Shown here one piece after another: positions 52,646-63,243 of a DNA stretch of 64,000 bases. A program made the position numbers and the translations under genes. Location of the stretch: contig NZ_WNKW01000001.1 in assembly GCF_009720775.1 (NCBI RefSeq), forward strand, positions 186,001 to 250,000, given 5' to 3'. The DNA comes from Pseudoduganella danionis. GTDB taxonomy: Bacteria > Pseudomonadota > Gammaproteobacteria > Burkholderiales > Burkholderiaceae_D. Position 1 is the first letter of the stretch; every line of letters starts with the position of its first letter. Under the pieces are notes generated by a model that was not told where the DNA came from, did no database searches, and saw only the letters and a program-made list of their open reading frames with translations.

Positions 52646-54349
52646 ATGACCAGCCATTTAGACAGCGATCCCCGTTTTGACGCCAGCCGTGAAATCCGCG
52701 CCCCGCGCGGTGCCGAGCGCACCTGCAAGAACTGGGGCGCCGAGGCGGCCTATCGCATGATCCAGAATAATCTGGATGCGGAAGTGGCGGAAAATCCTAA
52801 ACATCTGGTGGTGTATGGCGGTATCGGCCGCGCGGCCCGCAACTGGGCTTGCTATGACCAGATTCTGGCCTCGCTGCGCGAACTGGAAGACAACCAGACC
52901 TTGCTGATCCAGTCCGGCAAGCCGGTGGGCGTGTTCCAGACTCACGAAGATGCGCCGCGCGTGCTGATCGCCAATTCCAATCTGGTGCCAAAGTGGGCCA
53001 ACTGGGAACACTTCAACGAACTCGATCGCAAGGGCCTGTTCATGTACGGCCAGATGACGGCCGGTAGCTGGATCTACATCGGCACGCAGGGCATCGTGCA
53101 GGGCACGTTCGAAACTTTTGCCGAAGCAGGGCGCCAGCATTTCGGTGGCGATCTGAAAGGACGCTGGGTACTCACGGCCGGTCTGGGCGGCATGGGCGGC
53201 GCGCAGCCGCTGGCTGCCACCATGGCCGGTGCCGTATCGCTGAATATCGAATGCCAGCAGAGCAGCATCGATTTCCGTCTGCGTACGCGTTATCTGGACA
53301 AACAGGCTGCGAATATCGACGAGGCGCTGGAACTGGTACGCCAGCACAAGGCCAATGGCGATGCGATTTCCATCGGTCTGCTGGGCAATGCCGCCGACGT
53401 GCTGCCGGAACTGGTGCGCCGTGCGCGTGCTCAAGGGCTGGTGCCGGACGTGGTGACCGACCAGACTTCCGCCCACGATCTGATCAACGGCTATCTGCCG
53501 CAAGGCTGGACGGTGGAACAGTGGAAGGCCGCGCAGCAGGATGCCGGCCGCCACGCCGAACTGAAAGCGGCGGCTGCGGCAGCGTGTGCCGTGCATGTGC
53601 AGGCCATGCTGGACTTCCAGACGCTGGGCGCCAAGGTGGTCGACTACGGTAACAACATCCGTCAGGTGGCCTTCGATCAGGGCGTGAAAAACGCCTTCGA
53701 TTTCCCCGGCTTTGTTCCGGCCTATATCCGCCCGCAGTTCTGCGAAGGCCGTGGTCCGTTCCGCTGGGTGGCGCTGTCCGGCGATCCGGAAGATATCTAC
53801 AAGACCGATGCCAAAATCAAGGAACTGTTCCCGCACCATGCACAGGTACATCGCTGGCTGGATATGGCGCGCGAACGTATCGCCTTCCAGGGCCTGCCGG
53901 CACGGATCTGCTGGCTGGGTCTGGGCGAACGTCACATCGCCGGTCTGGCCTTCAATGAAATGGTGCGCAACGGTGAGCTGAAAGCACCGGTGGTGATCGG
54001 CCGCGACCACCTCGACACGGGTTCCGTGGCCAGCCCTAACCGCGAAACGGAAAGCATGAAGGACGGTACGGATGCCGTGTCCGACTGGCCGCTGCTGAAC
54101 GCACTGCTGAATACTGCCGGTGGCGCTACCTGGGTGTCGCTGCACCATGGCGGCGGCGTGGGCATGGGCTATTCGCAGCACTCCGGCGTGGTGATCGTGG
54201 CCGACGGCACGGATGCTGCCGCCAAGCGCCTCGCCCGTGTGCTGGTCAACGATAGCGGCACGGGCGTGATGCGCCATGCCGATGCTGGCTACGAAACGGC
54301 GATCGCCTGCGCCAAGCGCAATGGCCTGAACCTGCCGATGATTCCTTAA
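52646..54349 (+). CDS. hutU: Urocanate hydratase
   Basis: A 567-residue enzyme that hydrates urocanate to imidazolone propionate using tightly bound NAD as an electrophile. ILAEAALRML-like segments are replaced here by [28 protein letters not shown] (179-188) is the NAD-binding loop, and [17 protein letters not shown] contains the conserved active-site cysteine. The ATG at 52646 has AGGAG at 52636-52640; an upstream frame from 52586 is not needed. First gene of the six-gene hut operon, second step of histidine breakdown. Confidence 0.97.
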   Translation: MTSHLDSDPRFDASREIRAPRGAERTCKNWGAEAAYRMIQNNLDAEVAENPKHLVVYGGIGRAARNWACYDQILASLRELEDNQTLLIQSGKPVGVFQTHEDAPRVLIANSNLVPKWANWEHFNELDRKGLFMYGQMTAGSWIYIGTQGIVQGTFETFAEAGRQHFGGDLKGRWVLTAGLGGMGGAQPLAATMAGAVSLNIECQQSSIDFRLRTRYLDKQAANIDEALELVRQHKANGDAISIGLLGNAADVLPELVRRARAQGLVPDVVTDQTSAHDLINGYLPQGWTVEQWKAAQQDAGRHAELKAAAAAACAVHVQAMLDFQTLGAKVVDYGNNIRQVAFDQGVKNAFDFPGFVPAYIRPQFCEGRGPFRWVALSGDPEDIYKTDAKIKELFPHHAQVHRWLDMARERIAFQGLPARICWLGLGERHIAGLAFNEMVRNGELKAPVVIGRDHLDTGSVASPNRETESMKDGTDAVSDWPLLNALLNTAGGATWVSLHHGGGVGMGYSQHSGVVIVADGTDAAAKRLARVLVNDSGTGVMRHADAGYETAIACAKRNGLNLPMIP

Positions 54350-54370
54350 GAACCGAACCGGATACTGAAT

Positions 54371-55924
54371 ATGACCCACTCTGCAACTGCTCTGACCCTG
54401 AAACCTGGCGCATTGACGCTCGACGAACTGCGCGCCGTCTGGCGTGCTGCCGGCCCGCTGTCGCTGGCGGCGGAAGCCTATCCTGTGATCGAAGCATCGG
54501 CGGCGGCCGTGCAGGCCATCGTCGCCAAAGGTGATGCGGCCTACGGTATCAATACCGGCTTCGGTCTGCTGGCCAAAACCCGCATTCCGGACGATAAGCT
54601 GGAACAACTGCAGCGCAACCTGATCCTGTCGCATTCGGTGGGCACGGGCGAGCTGATGTCGGATGCCGTCTGCCGCCTGATCATGCTGATGAAGATCGGC
54701 AGTCTGGCGCGCGGCTTCTCCGGCGTGCGCCCGCTGATCATCGATACCCTGATCGCGCTGTACAACGCCGGCATCATGCCGGCCATTCCGGCCAAGGGTT
54801 CGGTTGGCGCTTCGGGCGATCTGGCGCCGCTGTCGCACATGACGCTGGCCATGCTGGGCGTGGGCGAAGTGCGCGTCAACGGCCAGCTCATGCAGGCGGT
54901 CGATGCGCTCAAAGCAGCCAATATCGCACCAGTGGTGCTGGCCGCCAAGGAAGGTCTGGCCCTGATCAATGGCACGCAGGTTTCCACCGCGCTGGCGCTG
55001 CATGGCCTGTTCATGGCCGAGCGTCTGCTGGAAGCTGGCATGGTGACGGGCGCGCTGTCGCTGGACGCTGCCAAAGGTTCGGATTCGCCGTTCGACGCGC
55101 GCGTGCACGAAGTACGCGGCCAGCCTGGCCAGATCGCTGCTGCGGCCATCTACCGCGAACTGGTCAGCAACAGCGCCATCCGCGCCTCCCATCTGGTAGG
55201 CGACGAGCGCGTGCAGGACCCCTACTGCCTGCGCTGCCAGCCACAGGTGATGGGCGCCTGTCACGACATCATCGCCAATGCCTCACGCACGCTGCTGATC
55301 GAAGCCAATGCCGTGACCGACAATCCGCTGCTGTTCAAGGATGGCGAGCTGTCGGTAGTGGTCTCGGGCGGTAACTTCCATGCCGAGCCGGTGGCTTTTG
55401 CGGCCGATACGCTGGCGCTGGCCATCGCCGAAATCGGCAGTATTTCGGAGCGCCGCATCGCGCTGCTGATCGATGCGACGTTGTCTGGCCTGCCGCCATT
55501 CCTCGTGCGCGAACCGGGCGTGAATTCGGGCTTCATGATTGCCCACGTGACGGCGGCGGCGCTGGCGTCGGAAAACAAATCGATGGCGCATCCGGGCAGC
55601 GTGGATACCATCCCGACTTCGGCCAATCAGGAAGACCACGTCAGCATGGCGACCTACGCGGCGCGCCGTCTGGACGACATGGCGCACAATACCGCTGTGA
55701 TCCTCGGTATCGAACTGCTGGCCGGCGCACAGGGCATCGATTTCCACCGTCCGCTCAAGACCTCGCCGCAACTGGAGCACGTGCATGCGCAACTGCGTAG
55801 CCGCGTACCGTTCTTCGACGCCGACCGCTTCTTTGCGCCCGATATCGAAGCGGCCAAAGGCATGGTGCTGCGCGGTGATCTGAGTGCATCGTGCAAATCG
55901 CTGTTCGCAGCGCTGGGTCACTAA
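54371..55924 (+). CDS. hutH: Histidine ammonia-lyase
   Basis: A 517-residue enzyme that removes ammonia from histidine to give urocanate. The tripeptide Ala147-Ser148-Gly149 in [16 protein letters not shown] self-cyclises into the MIO prosthetic group. Y59/NTGFG, the SQ-type [11 protein letters not shown] segment and [17 protein letters not shown] are family marks. It is 21 bp after hutU. It provides the first step of the pathway and the HutC inducer, urocanate. Confidence 0.97.
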   Translation: MTHSATALTLKPGALTLDELRAVWRAAGPLSLAAEAYPVIEASAAAVQAIVAKGDAAYGINTGFGLLAKTRIPDDKLEQLQRNLILSHSVGTGELMSDAVCRLIMLMKIGSLARGFSGVRPLIIDTLIALYNAGIMPAIPAKGSVGASGDLAPLSHMTLAMLGVGEVRVNGQLMQAVDALKAANIAPVVLAAKEGLALINGTQVSTALALHGLFMAERLLEAGMVTGALSLDAAKGSDSPFDARVHEVRGQPGQIAAAAIYRELVSNSAIRASHLVGDERVQDPYCLRCQPQVMGACHDIIANASRTLLIEANAVTDNPLLFKDGELSVVVSGGNFHAEPVAFAADTLALAIAEIGSISERRIALLIDATLSGLPPFLVREPGVNSGFMIAHVTAAALASENKSMAHPGSVDTIPTSANQEDHVSMATYAARRLDDMAHNTAVILGIELLAGAQGIDFHRPLKTSPQLEHVHAQLRSRVPFFDADRFFAPDIEAAKGMVLRGDLSASCKSLFAALGH

Positions 55925-55937
55925 CAGGGGAGGCGGC

Positions 55938-56726
55938 ATGGACTTCCGTTTCAATGCAGGCAGCATACCCTTGCTGGTGTCCATGCCGCATGTGGGCACC
56001 GATATTCCCGACGAGATCGCGGCGCAGATGACCGCCGCCGGTGCTGACCGTCAGGACACCGACTGGCATCTGGTCAAGCTCTACGAATTCCTCGGCGAGA
56101 TGGGGGCGTCGACACTGTCGGCACGCTGGTCGCGCTATGTGATCGATCTGAACCGGCCACCGGAAGACAGCAATCTGTATCCGGGGCAGGACACCACGGG
56201 GCTGTGCCCCGTCGATACCTTCCACCGCGAGCCGCTGTACCGCGAAGGCTGTCTGCCTGACCCGGCGGAAGTGCAGCGTCGTCTGGCCGCCTACTGGCAA
56301 CCGTATCACAGCCAGTTGCGCAGCGAACTCGAACGTCTGCTGGCGCTGCATGGCCGCGTGGTGCTGTGGGATGCGCATTCCATCGCTTCCATCGTGCCGC
56401 GCTTCTTCGAAGGCAAACTGCCGGATCTGAATTTCGGCACGGCCGATGGCAAGAGTTGCGCGCAGGGCCTGTCCGAGGCCGTGGTGGCACAGGCGCTGGC
56501 GCAGGAACACTACAGCATCGCCGTGAACGGGCGCTTCAAAGGCGGCCATATCACGCGCCACTATGGCCGTCCCGCTTCGAATGTGCATGCTATCCAGTTG
56601 GAGATGTGCCAGTCCACCTATATGGACGAACAGGCGCCGTATGGCTACCGCGCCGATCTGGCGGTGCAGGTGCAGGGCGTGCTGCGCTCCATGCTGCAGG
56701 CAGCCGCTGACTGGAGCCGCGCATGA
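55938..56726 (+). CDS. hutG: N-formylglutamate deformylase
   Basis: A 262-residue metal hydrolase that cleaves N-formylglutamate to glutamate and formate, the last step of the five-step route. LLVSMPHVGTDIPDEI, DTDWHLVKLYEF, RYVIDLNRPPED, LWDAHSIASIVPRFFEG and NGRFKGGHITRHYG are family motifs. ATG at 55938 follows GGGGAGG. Its end overlaps hutF by 4 bp. It uses the formylglutamate made by HutF. Confidence 0.95.
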   Translation: MDFRFNAGSIPLLVSMPHVGTDIPDEIAAQMTAAGADRQDTDWHLVKLYEFLGEMGASTLSARWSRYVIDLNRPPEDSNLYPGQDTTGLCPVDTFHREPLYREGCLPDPAEVQRRLAAYWQPYHSQLRSELERLLALHGRVVLWDAHSIASIVPRFFEGKLPDLNFGTADGKSCAQGLSEAVVAQALAQEHYSIAVNGRFKGGHITRHYGRPASNVHAIQLEMCQSTYMDEQAPYGYRADLAVQVQGVLRSMLQAAADWSRA

Positions 56727-58129
56727 GCGGGTTGAATACGCAAGGGAATCAGCAAGGAAGTCAGCTGTTTGCCCGTCACGCACTGCTGCCGCAAGGCTGG
56801 TGCAACGACGTGCTGATCGCATGGGATGCGGCGGGCACCATCACGGCGATTACGCCCGATGCTGCCGCAGCGGTGGCGGATGGTTCCGTCCCCGTGGTGA
56901 GCTATGTCCTGCCCGGCATGATCAACCTGCATTCGCACAGCTTCCAGCGCGCGCTGGGCGGCCGCACGGAAAAGGCCGGACCGGGACGCGACAGCTTCTG
57001 GACCTGGCGCGAACTGATGTACCGCTTTGCCCGCAATATCACGCCCGAGCAGATGGAAGCCATTGCGGCCCAGCTGTTTGTCGAATGTCTGCGCCATGGT
57101 TACACCTCGCTGTGCGAGTTCCATTATGTGCAGCGCGCACCGGATGGCAGCATGTATGCGCAGCCAGCAGAAACGGCGCAGCGCGTGATCGCCGGTGCAC
57201 GGCTGGCCGGCATAGGCATGACCATGCTGCCCGTGCTGTACAGTTATTCCGGCTTTGGCGAGAACCCGTTGAAACCCGAGCAGCAGCGCTTCCGCACCGA
57301 TGCCGCCGATGTGCTGCGCATTATCGAAGCGCTGGAACCGCTGCGCGACGCCCAGATGGAAGTGGGCGTGGCGCCCCATTCCTTGCGCGCTGCCACGGCG
57401 CAGCAGATCAATACTGTGCTGGCCGCCCTGCCTGCCAGCCGTCCCGTCCACATCCACATCGCCGAGCAGATGGCCGAAGTACAGCAGGCGCTGGACTGGT
57501 GTGGCCGTCGTCCCGTGCAGCATCTGTATGATCAGGTGGAGGTTGACCAGCGCTGGTGCCTGATTCACGCCACCCATCTGCTGCAGGATGAAGTGCAGAG
57601 CATGGCGCGCAGTGGCGCCGTGGCCGGCCTGTGCCCCACCACGGAAGCCAATCTGGGCGATGGCCTGTTCCCGCTGGAAGAATTCCTGTCGCTGGGCGGG
57701 CGCTTCGGCGTGGGCAGCGATTCGCATATTTCGCAAAGCGCCGTAGAAGAACTGCGCTGGCTGGAATATGGCCAGCGTTTGCAGCAGCAGCGGCGTAATA
57801 TTGCGGTATCGGACAGCGAGCGCAATGTAGGCGACTTCCTCTGGCAGCGCGCCCTGCAGGGCGGCGCACAGGCCAGTGGTCGTCCCGTGGGCGCGCTGGA
57901 AGTGGGGCGCCGTGCCGATCTGCTGGTGCCGGACGAGGATCATCCGAACCTGCACGCGCTGGCGCTCGATGAAGTGCTGGGCAGCTTTATCTTCAGCGGC
58001 AACGACAATCTGGTGCGCGATGTGATGGTCGGTGGCCGCTGGCTGGTGCAGCGTGGCCAGCACGTGGCGCAGCAGGAGATCGCGGCGCGCTTCAAACAGA
58101 CTTTGACTGAACTGCGGGAGTTTCGATGA
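56723..58129 (+). CDS. hutF: Formimidoylglutamate deiminase
   Basis: A 468-residue amidohydrolase that turns N-formimino-glutamate to N-formylglutamate and ammonia. The zinc site starts with NLHSHSFQRALGG; EFHYVQRAPDGSMYAQPAE, GVAPHSLRAAT, HIHIAEQMAEV and GVGSDSHISQSAVEELRWLEY follow. It marks the Pseudomonas-type five-step pathway, as opposed to direct HutG formiminoglutamase. Translationally coupled on both sides. Confidence 0.95.
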   Translation: MSGLNTQGNQQGSQLFARHALLPQGWCNDVLIAWDAAGTITAITPDAAAAVADGSVPVVSYVLPGMINLHSHSFQRALGGRTEKAGPGRDSFWTWRELMYRFARNITPEQMEAIAAQLFVECLRHGYTSLCEFHYVQRAPDGSMYAQPAETAQRVIAGARLAGIGMTMLPVLYSYSGFGENPLKPEQQRFRTDAADVLRIIEALEPLRDAQMEVGVAPHSLRAATAQQINTVLAALPASRPVHIHIAEQMAEVQQALDWCGRRPVQHLYDQVEVDQRWCLIHATHLLQDEVQSMARSGAVAGLCPTTEANLGDGLFPLEEFLSLGGRFGVGSDSHISQSAVEELRWLEYGQRLQQQRRNIAVSDSERNVGDFLWQRALQGGAQASGRPVGALEVGRRADLLVPDEDHPNLHALALDEVLGSFIFSGNDNLVRDVMVGGRWLVQRGQHVAQQEIAARFKQTLTELREFR

Positions 58130-58701
58130 GCCAGCTTATCCAGTACGCCAGCCTGCGTCCCACGCCATGGAAGAACGGCGGCGGCAGCACCACCGAAATG
58201 CTGGTATCGCCAGCCGGTGCCGGTTTCGATAGCTTCGACTGGCGCATCAGCCTCGCGACCATCTCCGAGAGCGGCCCGTTTTCCGTGTTTGCGGGCATAG
58301 ACCGCACACTGGCGCTGGTGGATGGCGATGGCGTACTGCTGGACTTCGGCGACGAACGTTTTGTGCTGAGCCCCAGCGAGCCGGTGATCGAATTCGAAGG
58401 TGAAGCGGCCGTGCATGCCACGGTGGCCGGCGGCGTGACCACGGACTTCAATGTGATGACGCGGCGCGGCGTCTGCCGCCACCGGCTGGAACTGCAGGTG
58501 GTGCGTGGCAGCCAGCCGCTCAAGCGCCGCGCTGCCACCACCTTGCTGTTCCTCGCCGATGGCGAAGGGCTGACGCTGAGCAGCGAGTGCGAGCGCATCG
58601 CCATGGTGCGCTACGACCTGCTGGTGCTCGAAGACGGACAGGAGTGGACCATGGATGCGGCACAGGCCACGGTGTTCGTGGTCGATATCATCAATTACTA
58701 G
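58126..58701 (+). CDS. hutD: HutD family protein
   Basis: A 191-residue cupin-like protein. PTPWKNGGGSTTEML, FDWRISLATISESGPFSVFAGIDRTL and FNVMTRRGVCRH are HutD signatures. HutD has no known catalytic step; in Pseudomonas it is thought to modulate hut expression, perhaps by sensing an intermediate. It overlaps hutF by 4 bp and is 12 bp before hutI. Confidence 0.93.
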   Translation: MSQLIQYASLRPTPWKNGGGSTTEMLVSPAGAGFDSFDWRISLATISESGPFSVFAGIDRTLALVDGDGVLLDFGDERFVLSPSEPVIEFEGEAAVHATVAGGVTTDFNVMTRRGVCRHRLELQVVRGSQPLKRRAATTLLFLADGEGLTLSSECERIAMVRYDLLVLEDGQEWTMDAAQATVFVVDIINY

Positions 58702-58713
58702 GAAGCTGTAACG

Positions 58714-59937
58714 ATGTGGGATCTGCTGTTTACCAATGTGCATCTGGCCACCATGGTCGATGGCTATGGCGAGCTACGGGATGGCGCGATCGCCGTCAAG
58801 GATGGCCGCATTGCGTGGTTGGGCCGGATGGATCAGTTACCCGCCGCACCACAGGCGGCCAGTGCGCACGATGGCGCGGGCTGCTGGCTCACGCCGGGCC
58901 TGATCGACTGCCATACCCACATCGTCCATGCCGGTAATCGTAGCGACGAATTCGAAGCGCGCCTGAACGGCGCTACCTACGAGGATATTGCCCGTGCTGG
59001 CGGCGGCATCATGTCTACCGTGCGCGCCACCCGTGCCGCCAGCGAGGACGAACTGTTGCAGGCCAGCCTGCCGCGTCTACGCAGCCTGCTGGCCGAAGGC
59101 GTGACGACGCTGGAAATCAAATCCGGCTACGGCCTGACGCAGGCCTCCGAGGCGGCCATGCTGCGCGTGGCGCGCCGCATCGGGCGCGAACTGCCGGTCG
59201 ATGTGGCCACCACTTTCCTCGGTGCCCACGCCGTGCCCCCGGAGTTTGCTGGCCGTGCCGACGATTATGTGGATGCCGTGTGCGCCATGATGGCGCCGCT
59301 GGCCGAGGAAGGGCTGATCGATGCGGTAGATGCCTTCTGCGAGCGCATAGGCTTTACGCCAGCCCAGACGGAGCGCGTGTTCGCGGCCGCCAAGGCTCTG
59401 GGCCTGCCCGTCAAGCTGCATGCCGAACAGCTTTCCGATCTGGCGGGCGCCGCACTGGTGGCGCGTTATCAGGGTCTGTCGGCCGATCATCTGGAACACC
59501 TGAGCGCCAGCGGCATCGCCGCTATGGCTGCTGCCGGCACGGTAGCCGTGCTGCTGCCCGGCGCCTATTACTTCCTGCGCGATACCACTCCGCCGCCGGT
59601 GGCCGAACTGCGCGCGGCCGGCGTGGCCATGGCGGTGGCAACCGACTGCAATCCCGGCACTTCGCCCATGACTTCGCTGCTGCTGGCCATGAATATGGTC
59701 TGCACCCTGTGGCGTCTGACGCCGCTGGAAGCGCTGGCCGGTTGCACGCGCCATGCGGCCCGTGCGCTGGGACGCTCCGACCGCATCGGTACGCTGGAAG
59801 TGGGCAAGCAGGCCGACTTCGCCCTGTGGCGCATCGCCCGTCCGGCCGACCTGTCGTATGCCATCGGCCATAACCCCTGCTGCGGCGTGGTGCAGCGCGG
59901 GGTGTTGCGTGTAGTGTTGTGCGGCGGGCAGAATTAG
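58714..59937 (+). CDS. hutI: Imidazolonepropionase
   Basis: A 407-residue zinc/iron amidohydrolase that opens the imidazolone ring to N-formimino-glutamate, the third step. The metal site is [71 protein letters not shown] and [10 protein letters not shown] are conserved. It closes the operon. With HutF and HutG it gives glutamate, formate and two ammonia. No hut transporter gene is present in the operon. Confidence 0.97.
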   Translation: MWDLLFTNVHLATMVDGYGELRDGAIAVKDGRIAWLGRMDQLPAAPQAASAHDGAGCWLTPGLIDCHTHIVHAGNRSDEFEARLNGATYEDIARAGGGIMSTVRATRAASEDELLQASLPRLRSLLAEGVTTLEIKSGYGLTQASEAAMLRVARRIGRELPVDVATTFLGAHAVPPEFAGRADDYVDAVCAMMAPLAEEGLIDAVDAFCERIGFTPAQTERVFAAAKALGLPVKLHAEQLSDLAGAALVARYQGLSADHLEHLSASGIAAMAAAGTVAVLLPGAYYFLRDTTPPPVAELRAAGVAMAVATDCNPGTSPMTSLLLAMNMVCTLWRLTPLEALAGCTRHAARALGRSDRIGTLEVGKQADFALWRIARPADLSYAIGHNPCCGVVQRGVLRVVLCGGQN

Positions 59938-60020
59938 AGGATAGCCTCGGCAAATTTTACGGTGTGGAACGGGCGATCGGTTACAGTATGCGATGCTCGT
60001 TTTAACGTAACAGGAAGCCC

Positions 60021-62690
60021 ATGTTTGTCGTGAATTCCCTCCGCGCGGCTGTTTTGCTGACGCTGGGCGCCAGTGCGCTGGCGCAGGAGCCAGTCCATCC
60101 ACAACCTGCACCGGTGCCGCATGCGCCGGAAGCGCAGGTGGCCCCCGCTGTCGCACCGGCGGCATCTGCCACGCCGGCTGCTATGCCGGTCGCCCTGCAA
60201 ACTCCGCCCGGCGCACGTCCGTTTGCCGACATCGTGCGCGGTGCTGCCCATGTGCCGGGTTTTCTGGGCCTGTATCAGAAAGAGGAAAAGGTCTGGATAG
60301 AGCTGCGCCCCGACCAGTTCGACCGCCCCCTGTTCATGTCGGTGAATACCCCCAACGGCATCGGCGAACGCGGCATCTACGGCGGCCAGATGGGCATGAG
60401 CCAGGTGGTGGTGTTCCATCGGGTTGGGCCGCTGGTGCAGCTGATCGCCAAGAACACGGCGTATGGCGCCAAAGCCGGTACGCCGCAGGCGCTGGCCGTG
60501 GCACAAGCGTATTCCGATAGCCTGCTGGCGATAGCGCCCGTGATCAGCGGCCCGCATCCGCAGAATGGCGCCATCCTGATCGAAGCCAGCACGCTGCTGT
60601 TCGGCGACATGGCGGCTTATGGCACCAAGCTGGAATCGGCTTTCCGTCTGCCTTACTCTGTCGATGCGCGCAACAGCAGCTTCCAGAGTGTACGTTCGGA
60701 CGACAGCATGACCGGCTTGCAGGTGCAGGCTCATTATCTGGTGCCGCGTCTGCCGGCCGCACCGGCAACGGCTGCAGCGGCGGCGGCAGCACAGGCTTCC
60801 GGCTATGCGCCGCCGACCACGCTGCCCGATGCACGCAGCCTGTTCCTCGGCTTCTATTACAACTTCATGCCGCTGCCGGCGCAGCCTATGGCGGGCCGGC
60901 CGGCCGATGAACGCATAGGCCATTTCGTGCGCACCTCGCATGATTTTTCCGACGACATCAAGCCAACGACGGCGTTGCATCTGGTGGAACGCTGGCGGCT
61001 GGAGAAGCTCGATCCCGCGCTGCCGCTGTCGGCGCCCAAGCAGCCCATCGTCTACTGGATCGATGCGAATGTGCCGCATAAGTACCGCGAGTCCGTCAGA
61101 CAGGGTGTGCTGGCATGGAATGCTGCGTTCGAAAAGATAGGCTTCAAGGATGCCATCGTGGTCAGGCAGCAGAGCGAGACCGACCGTTTCGATACCATGG
61201 ATGCACGCCACGCGTCGGTGCGCTGGTTCTTCGGCAACGATGTGGGCTTCTCGCTGGGGCCCCGTCAGGTGGACCCGAGAAGCGGCGAGATTCTCGATGC
61301 CGATATCGCCGTGTCCGATGTATTTGCCCGTGGTGCGCGTCGCCAGATCGCCAGCGCTGCGCTGGCCGCACCGGAGGACCGCTGCCAGTATCAGGATGGC
61401 GTGACGACGGAACTGGAATTCGCCATGGGCCTGCTGTCCGCGCGCAGCGAAACGGATATGGCCGGCCCCGAAGCGGAAGCGCTGGCGCAGGCTTATGTGC
61501 GGGCCGTGGTGATGCACGAAATTGGCCACACGTTGGGCTTGCGCCACAACTTCCGTGCTTCCACCGTGTACAGCCTGAAGCAGTTGCAGGACCCCGAGTT
61601 CACGCGCCAGCATGGCATGGCCGGCTCCGTGATGGATTACACGCCGTTCAATCTGGCACTCAAGGGCGAAACCCAGGGCGAGTATGTGCCCTCCGCACTG
61701 GGCCCGTATGATTACTGGGCCATCGAATATGCTTACAAGCCTATCGAGGCGGCACAGGAAAAGGAGGAGCTAGCGCGCATTGCTGCCCGTTCTGGCGAGC
61801 CGGAATTGAGCTTCGGCTCCGATCTGGAAGCGGGCGGCTTCAATGCCGATCCCGAAGTGAATTCCTATGATCTGGGTAGCGACCCGCTGGCCTATGTGCA
61901 GCGCCGGCTGGCCATGTCGCGCGAGCTGTGGGACCGGCTGGAACGCCGCACGCTGAAACCGGGCGAGAGCTTCGACAGCCTGCGCCGCAGTTTCGAGAAC
62001 GGTTATCAGCAATACGCGCGCACCTTGCCGCTGGCAGTGAAATACATCGGTGGTGTCAGCTATGTGCATGACCATGCCGGGACTGGCCGTGCGGCCTTTA
62101 CGCCGGTGCCGCTGGCACGCCAGCGCGCCGCGCTGCAGATGATTACGGGCAGCCTGTTCAAGGCCGATAGCCTGCATTTCTCGCCAGCGCTGGTGAGCCG
62201 CTTGACGCCGGAGCCATTTGAAATGACGGCGCGGCCGGATGTGTCGGTGGCGGCGCGGGTGCTGGCTTTGCAGACGGCTGCGCTGGACCAGTTGATGGCG
62301 GATGCGGTAGCGACCCGGTTAACGGATTCGCTGGAAAAACTCGACGACAAGCGGCAGGTACTGAGTCTGGACGAGCTGTATGGCAGCCTGCAGAACGCCA
62401 TCTGGAGCGAGCTGAAAAGCGGCAAGGAGATCACGGCGGCACGGCGCAATCTGCAGCGCGAGCATCTGAAGCGCTTGTGCGCGGGCTTGCTGCGTAGCCC
62501 CACGCCGACGCTGGCCGATGCGCGCAGCCTGCAGCGCCAGTATGCGCTGCAGCTACAGCGCGATCTGCGCGCAGCGCAGAACCGCAATCACCGCAGCAAG
62601 ACCAGCCGCGAAGTACAGGCCCATCTGGCCGAAGCTTATGAAACCCTGAGCCAGACGCTGAAAGCGCCGTTGCTGCGCGTAGGCACCTGA
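60021..62690 (+). CDS. Exported zinc-dependent metalloprotease (metzincin-like)
   Basis: An 889-residue protein. A signal peptide (ending ASALAQ) and a Pro/Ala-rich stretch (to about residue 62) precede a beta-rich domain of the DUF5117 type (about 65-340: FLGLYQKEEKVWIELRPDQ). The catalytic domain (DUF4953-like, about 350-560) has the full metzincin motif HEIGHTLGLRH with H499, H503 and H509, E500, and a Met-turn GSVMDYTPFNLA. The C-terminal third is helical. It probably acts in the periplasm or outside the cell. A poly-Ala stretch lies near residue 255. It is monocistronic and unrelated to the hut genes. Confidence 0.9.
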   Translation: MFVVNSLRAAVLLTLGASALAQEPVHPQPAPVPHAPEAQVAPAVAPAASATPAAMPVALQTPPGARPFADIVRGAAHVPGFLGLYQKEEKVWIELRPDQFDRPLFMSVNTPNGIGERGIYGGQMGMSQVVVFHRVGPLVQLIAKNTAYGAKAGTPQALAVAQAYSDSLLAIAPVISGPHPQNGAILIEASTLLFGDMAAYGTKLESAFRLPYSVDARNSSFQSVRSDDSMTGLQVQAHYLVPRLPAAPATAAAAAAAQASGYAPPTTLPDARSLFLGFYYNFMPLPAQPMAGRPADERIGHFVRTSHDFSDDIKPTTALHLVERWRLEKLDPALPLSAPKQPIVYWIDANVPHKYRESVRQGVLAWNAAFEKIGFKDAIVVRQQSETDRFDTMDARHASVRWFFGNDVGFSLGPRQVDPRSGEILDADIAVSDVFARGARRQIASAALAAPEDRCQYQDGVTTELEFAMGLLSARSETDMAGPEAEALAQAYVRAVVMHEIGHTLGLRHNFRASTVYSLKQLQDPEFTRQHGMAGSVMDYTPFNLALKGETQGEYVPSALGPYDYWAIEYAYKPIEAAQEKEELARIAARSGEPELSFGSDLEAGGFNADPEVNSYDLGSDPLAYVQRRLAMSRELWDRLERRTLKPGESFDSLRRSFENGYQQYARTLPLAVKYIGGVSYVHDHAGTGRAAFTPVPLARQRAALQMITGSLFKADSLHFSPALVSRLTPEPFEMTARPDVSVAARVLALQTAALDQLMADAVATRLTDSLEKLDDKRQVLSLDELYGSLQNAIWSELKSGKEITAARRNLQREHLKRLCAGLLRSPTPTLADARSLQRQYALQLQRDLRAAQNRNHRSKTSREVQAHLAEAYETLSQTLKAPLLRVGT

Positions 62691-62748
62691 GCGCAGCCGC
62701 TAACGGCCAGAGTGCACTAGCAGCGCTGCCGCTGCGCTTTGCCGCGTA

Positions 62749-63240
62749 TCACGTACCGGATGACATATGGGTCAGCGCATTGCCGGTCACGCGGCAGATG
62801 CGCCAGTCCGGCAGCAGGTCGGCGCCCATGCCTTCATAGAATTTGATGGCATTGGCATTCCAGTCCAGCACTGACCATTCGAAGCGGCCACAGTCGCGCT
62901 CCACCGCCAGTTTGGCCAGCGCCACCAGCATCTGCTTGCCGTAGCCGTGGCCACGGCGTGCTTGCTTGACGTACAGGTCTTCCAGATACAGACCTTTCTT
63001 GCACAGGAAGGTGGAGAAGTTATGGAAGAACAGGGCAAAGGTCACTACTTCACCTTCCGTTTCGCCGACGATGGCTTCGCACACGGGCTTGGCGCAGAAC
63101 AGGCTGTCGTGCAGCATGGCGGGCGTGGCCACTACCATGTGTTCGAGCTTCTCGAATACGGCCAGTTCGTAAATCATGCCGAAGATGGCTTCAACGTCGG
63201 CCGGCGTGGCCGGGCGGATGGTCAGATTGCTAGAGGTCAT
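62749..63240 (-). CDS. GNAT family N-acetyltransferase
   Basis: A 163-residue acetyltransferase. IRPATPADVEAIFGMIYELAVFEK is the typical N-terminus; GLYLEDLYVKQARRGHGYGKQMLVALA is the acetyl-CoA-binding motif A, and FEWSVLDWNANAIKFYEGMGA motif B. The pattern is close to the diamine/thialysine acetyltransferase (SSAT-like) branch, so a polyamine or amino acid amine is the likely acceptor. It lies 3 bp after the EamA gene and is co-transcribed. Confidence 0.92.
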   Translation of the reverse strand: MTSSNLTIRPATPADVEAIFGMIYELAVFEKLEHMVVATPAMLHDSLFCAKPVCEAIVGETEGEVVTFALFFHNFSTFLCKKGLYLEDLYVKQARRGHGYGKQMLVALAKLAVERDCGRFEWSVLDWNANAIKFYEGMGADLLPDWRICRVTGNALTHMSSGT

Positions 63241-63243
63241 AGT

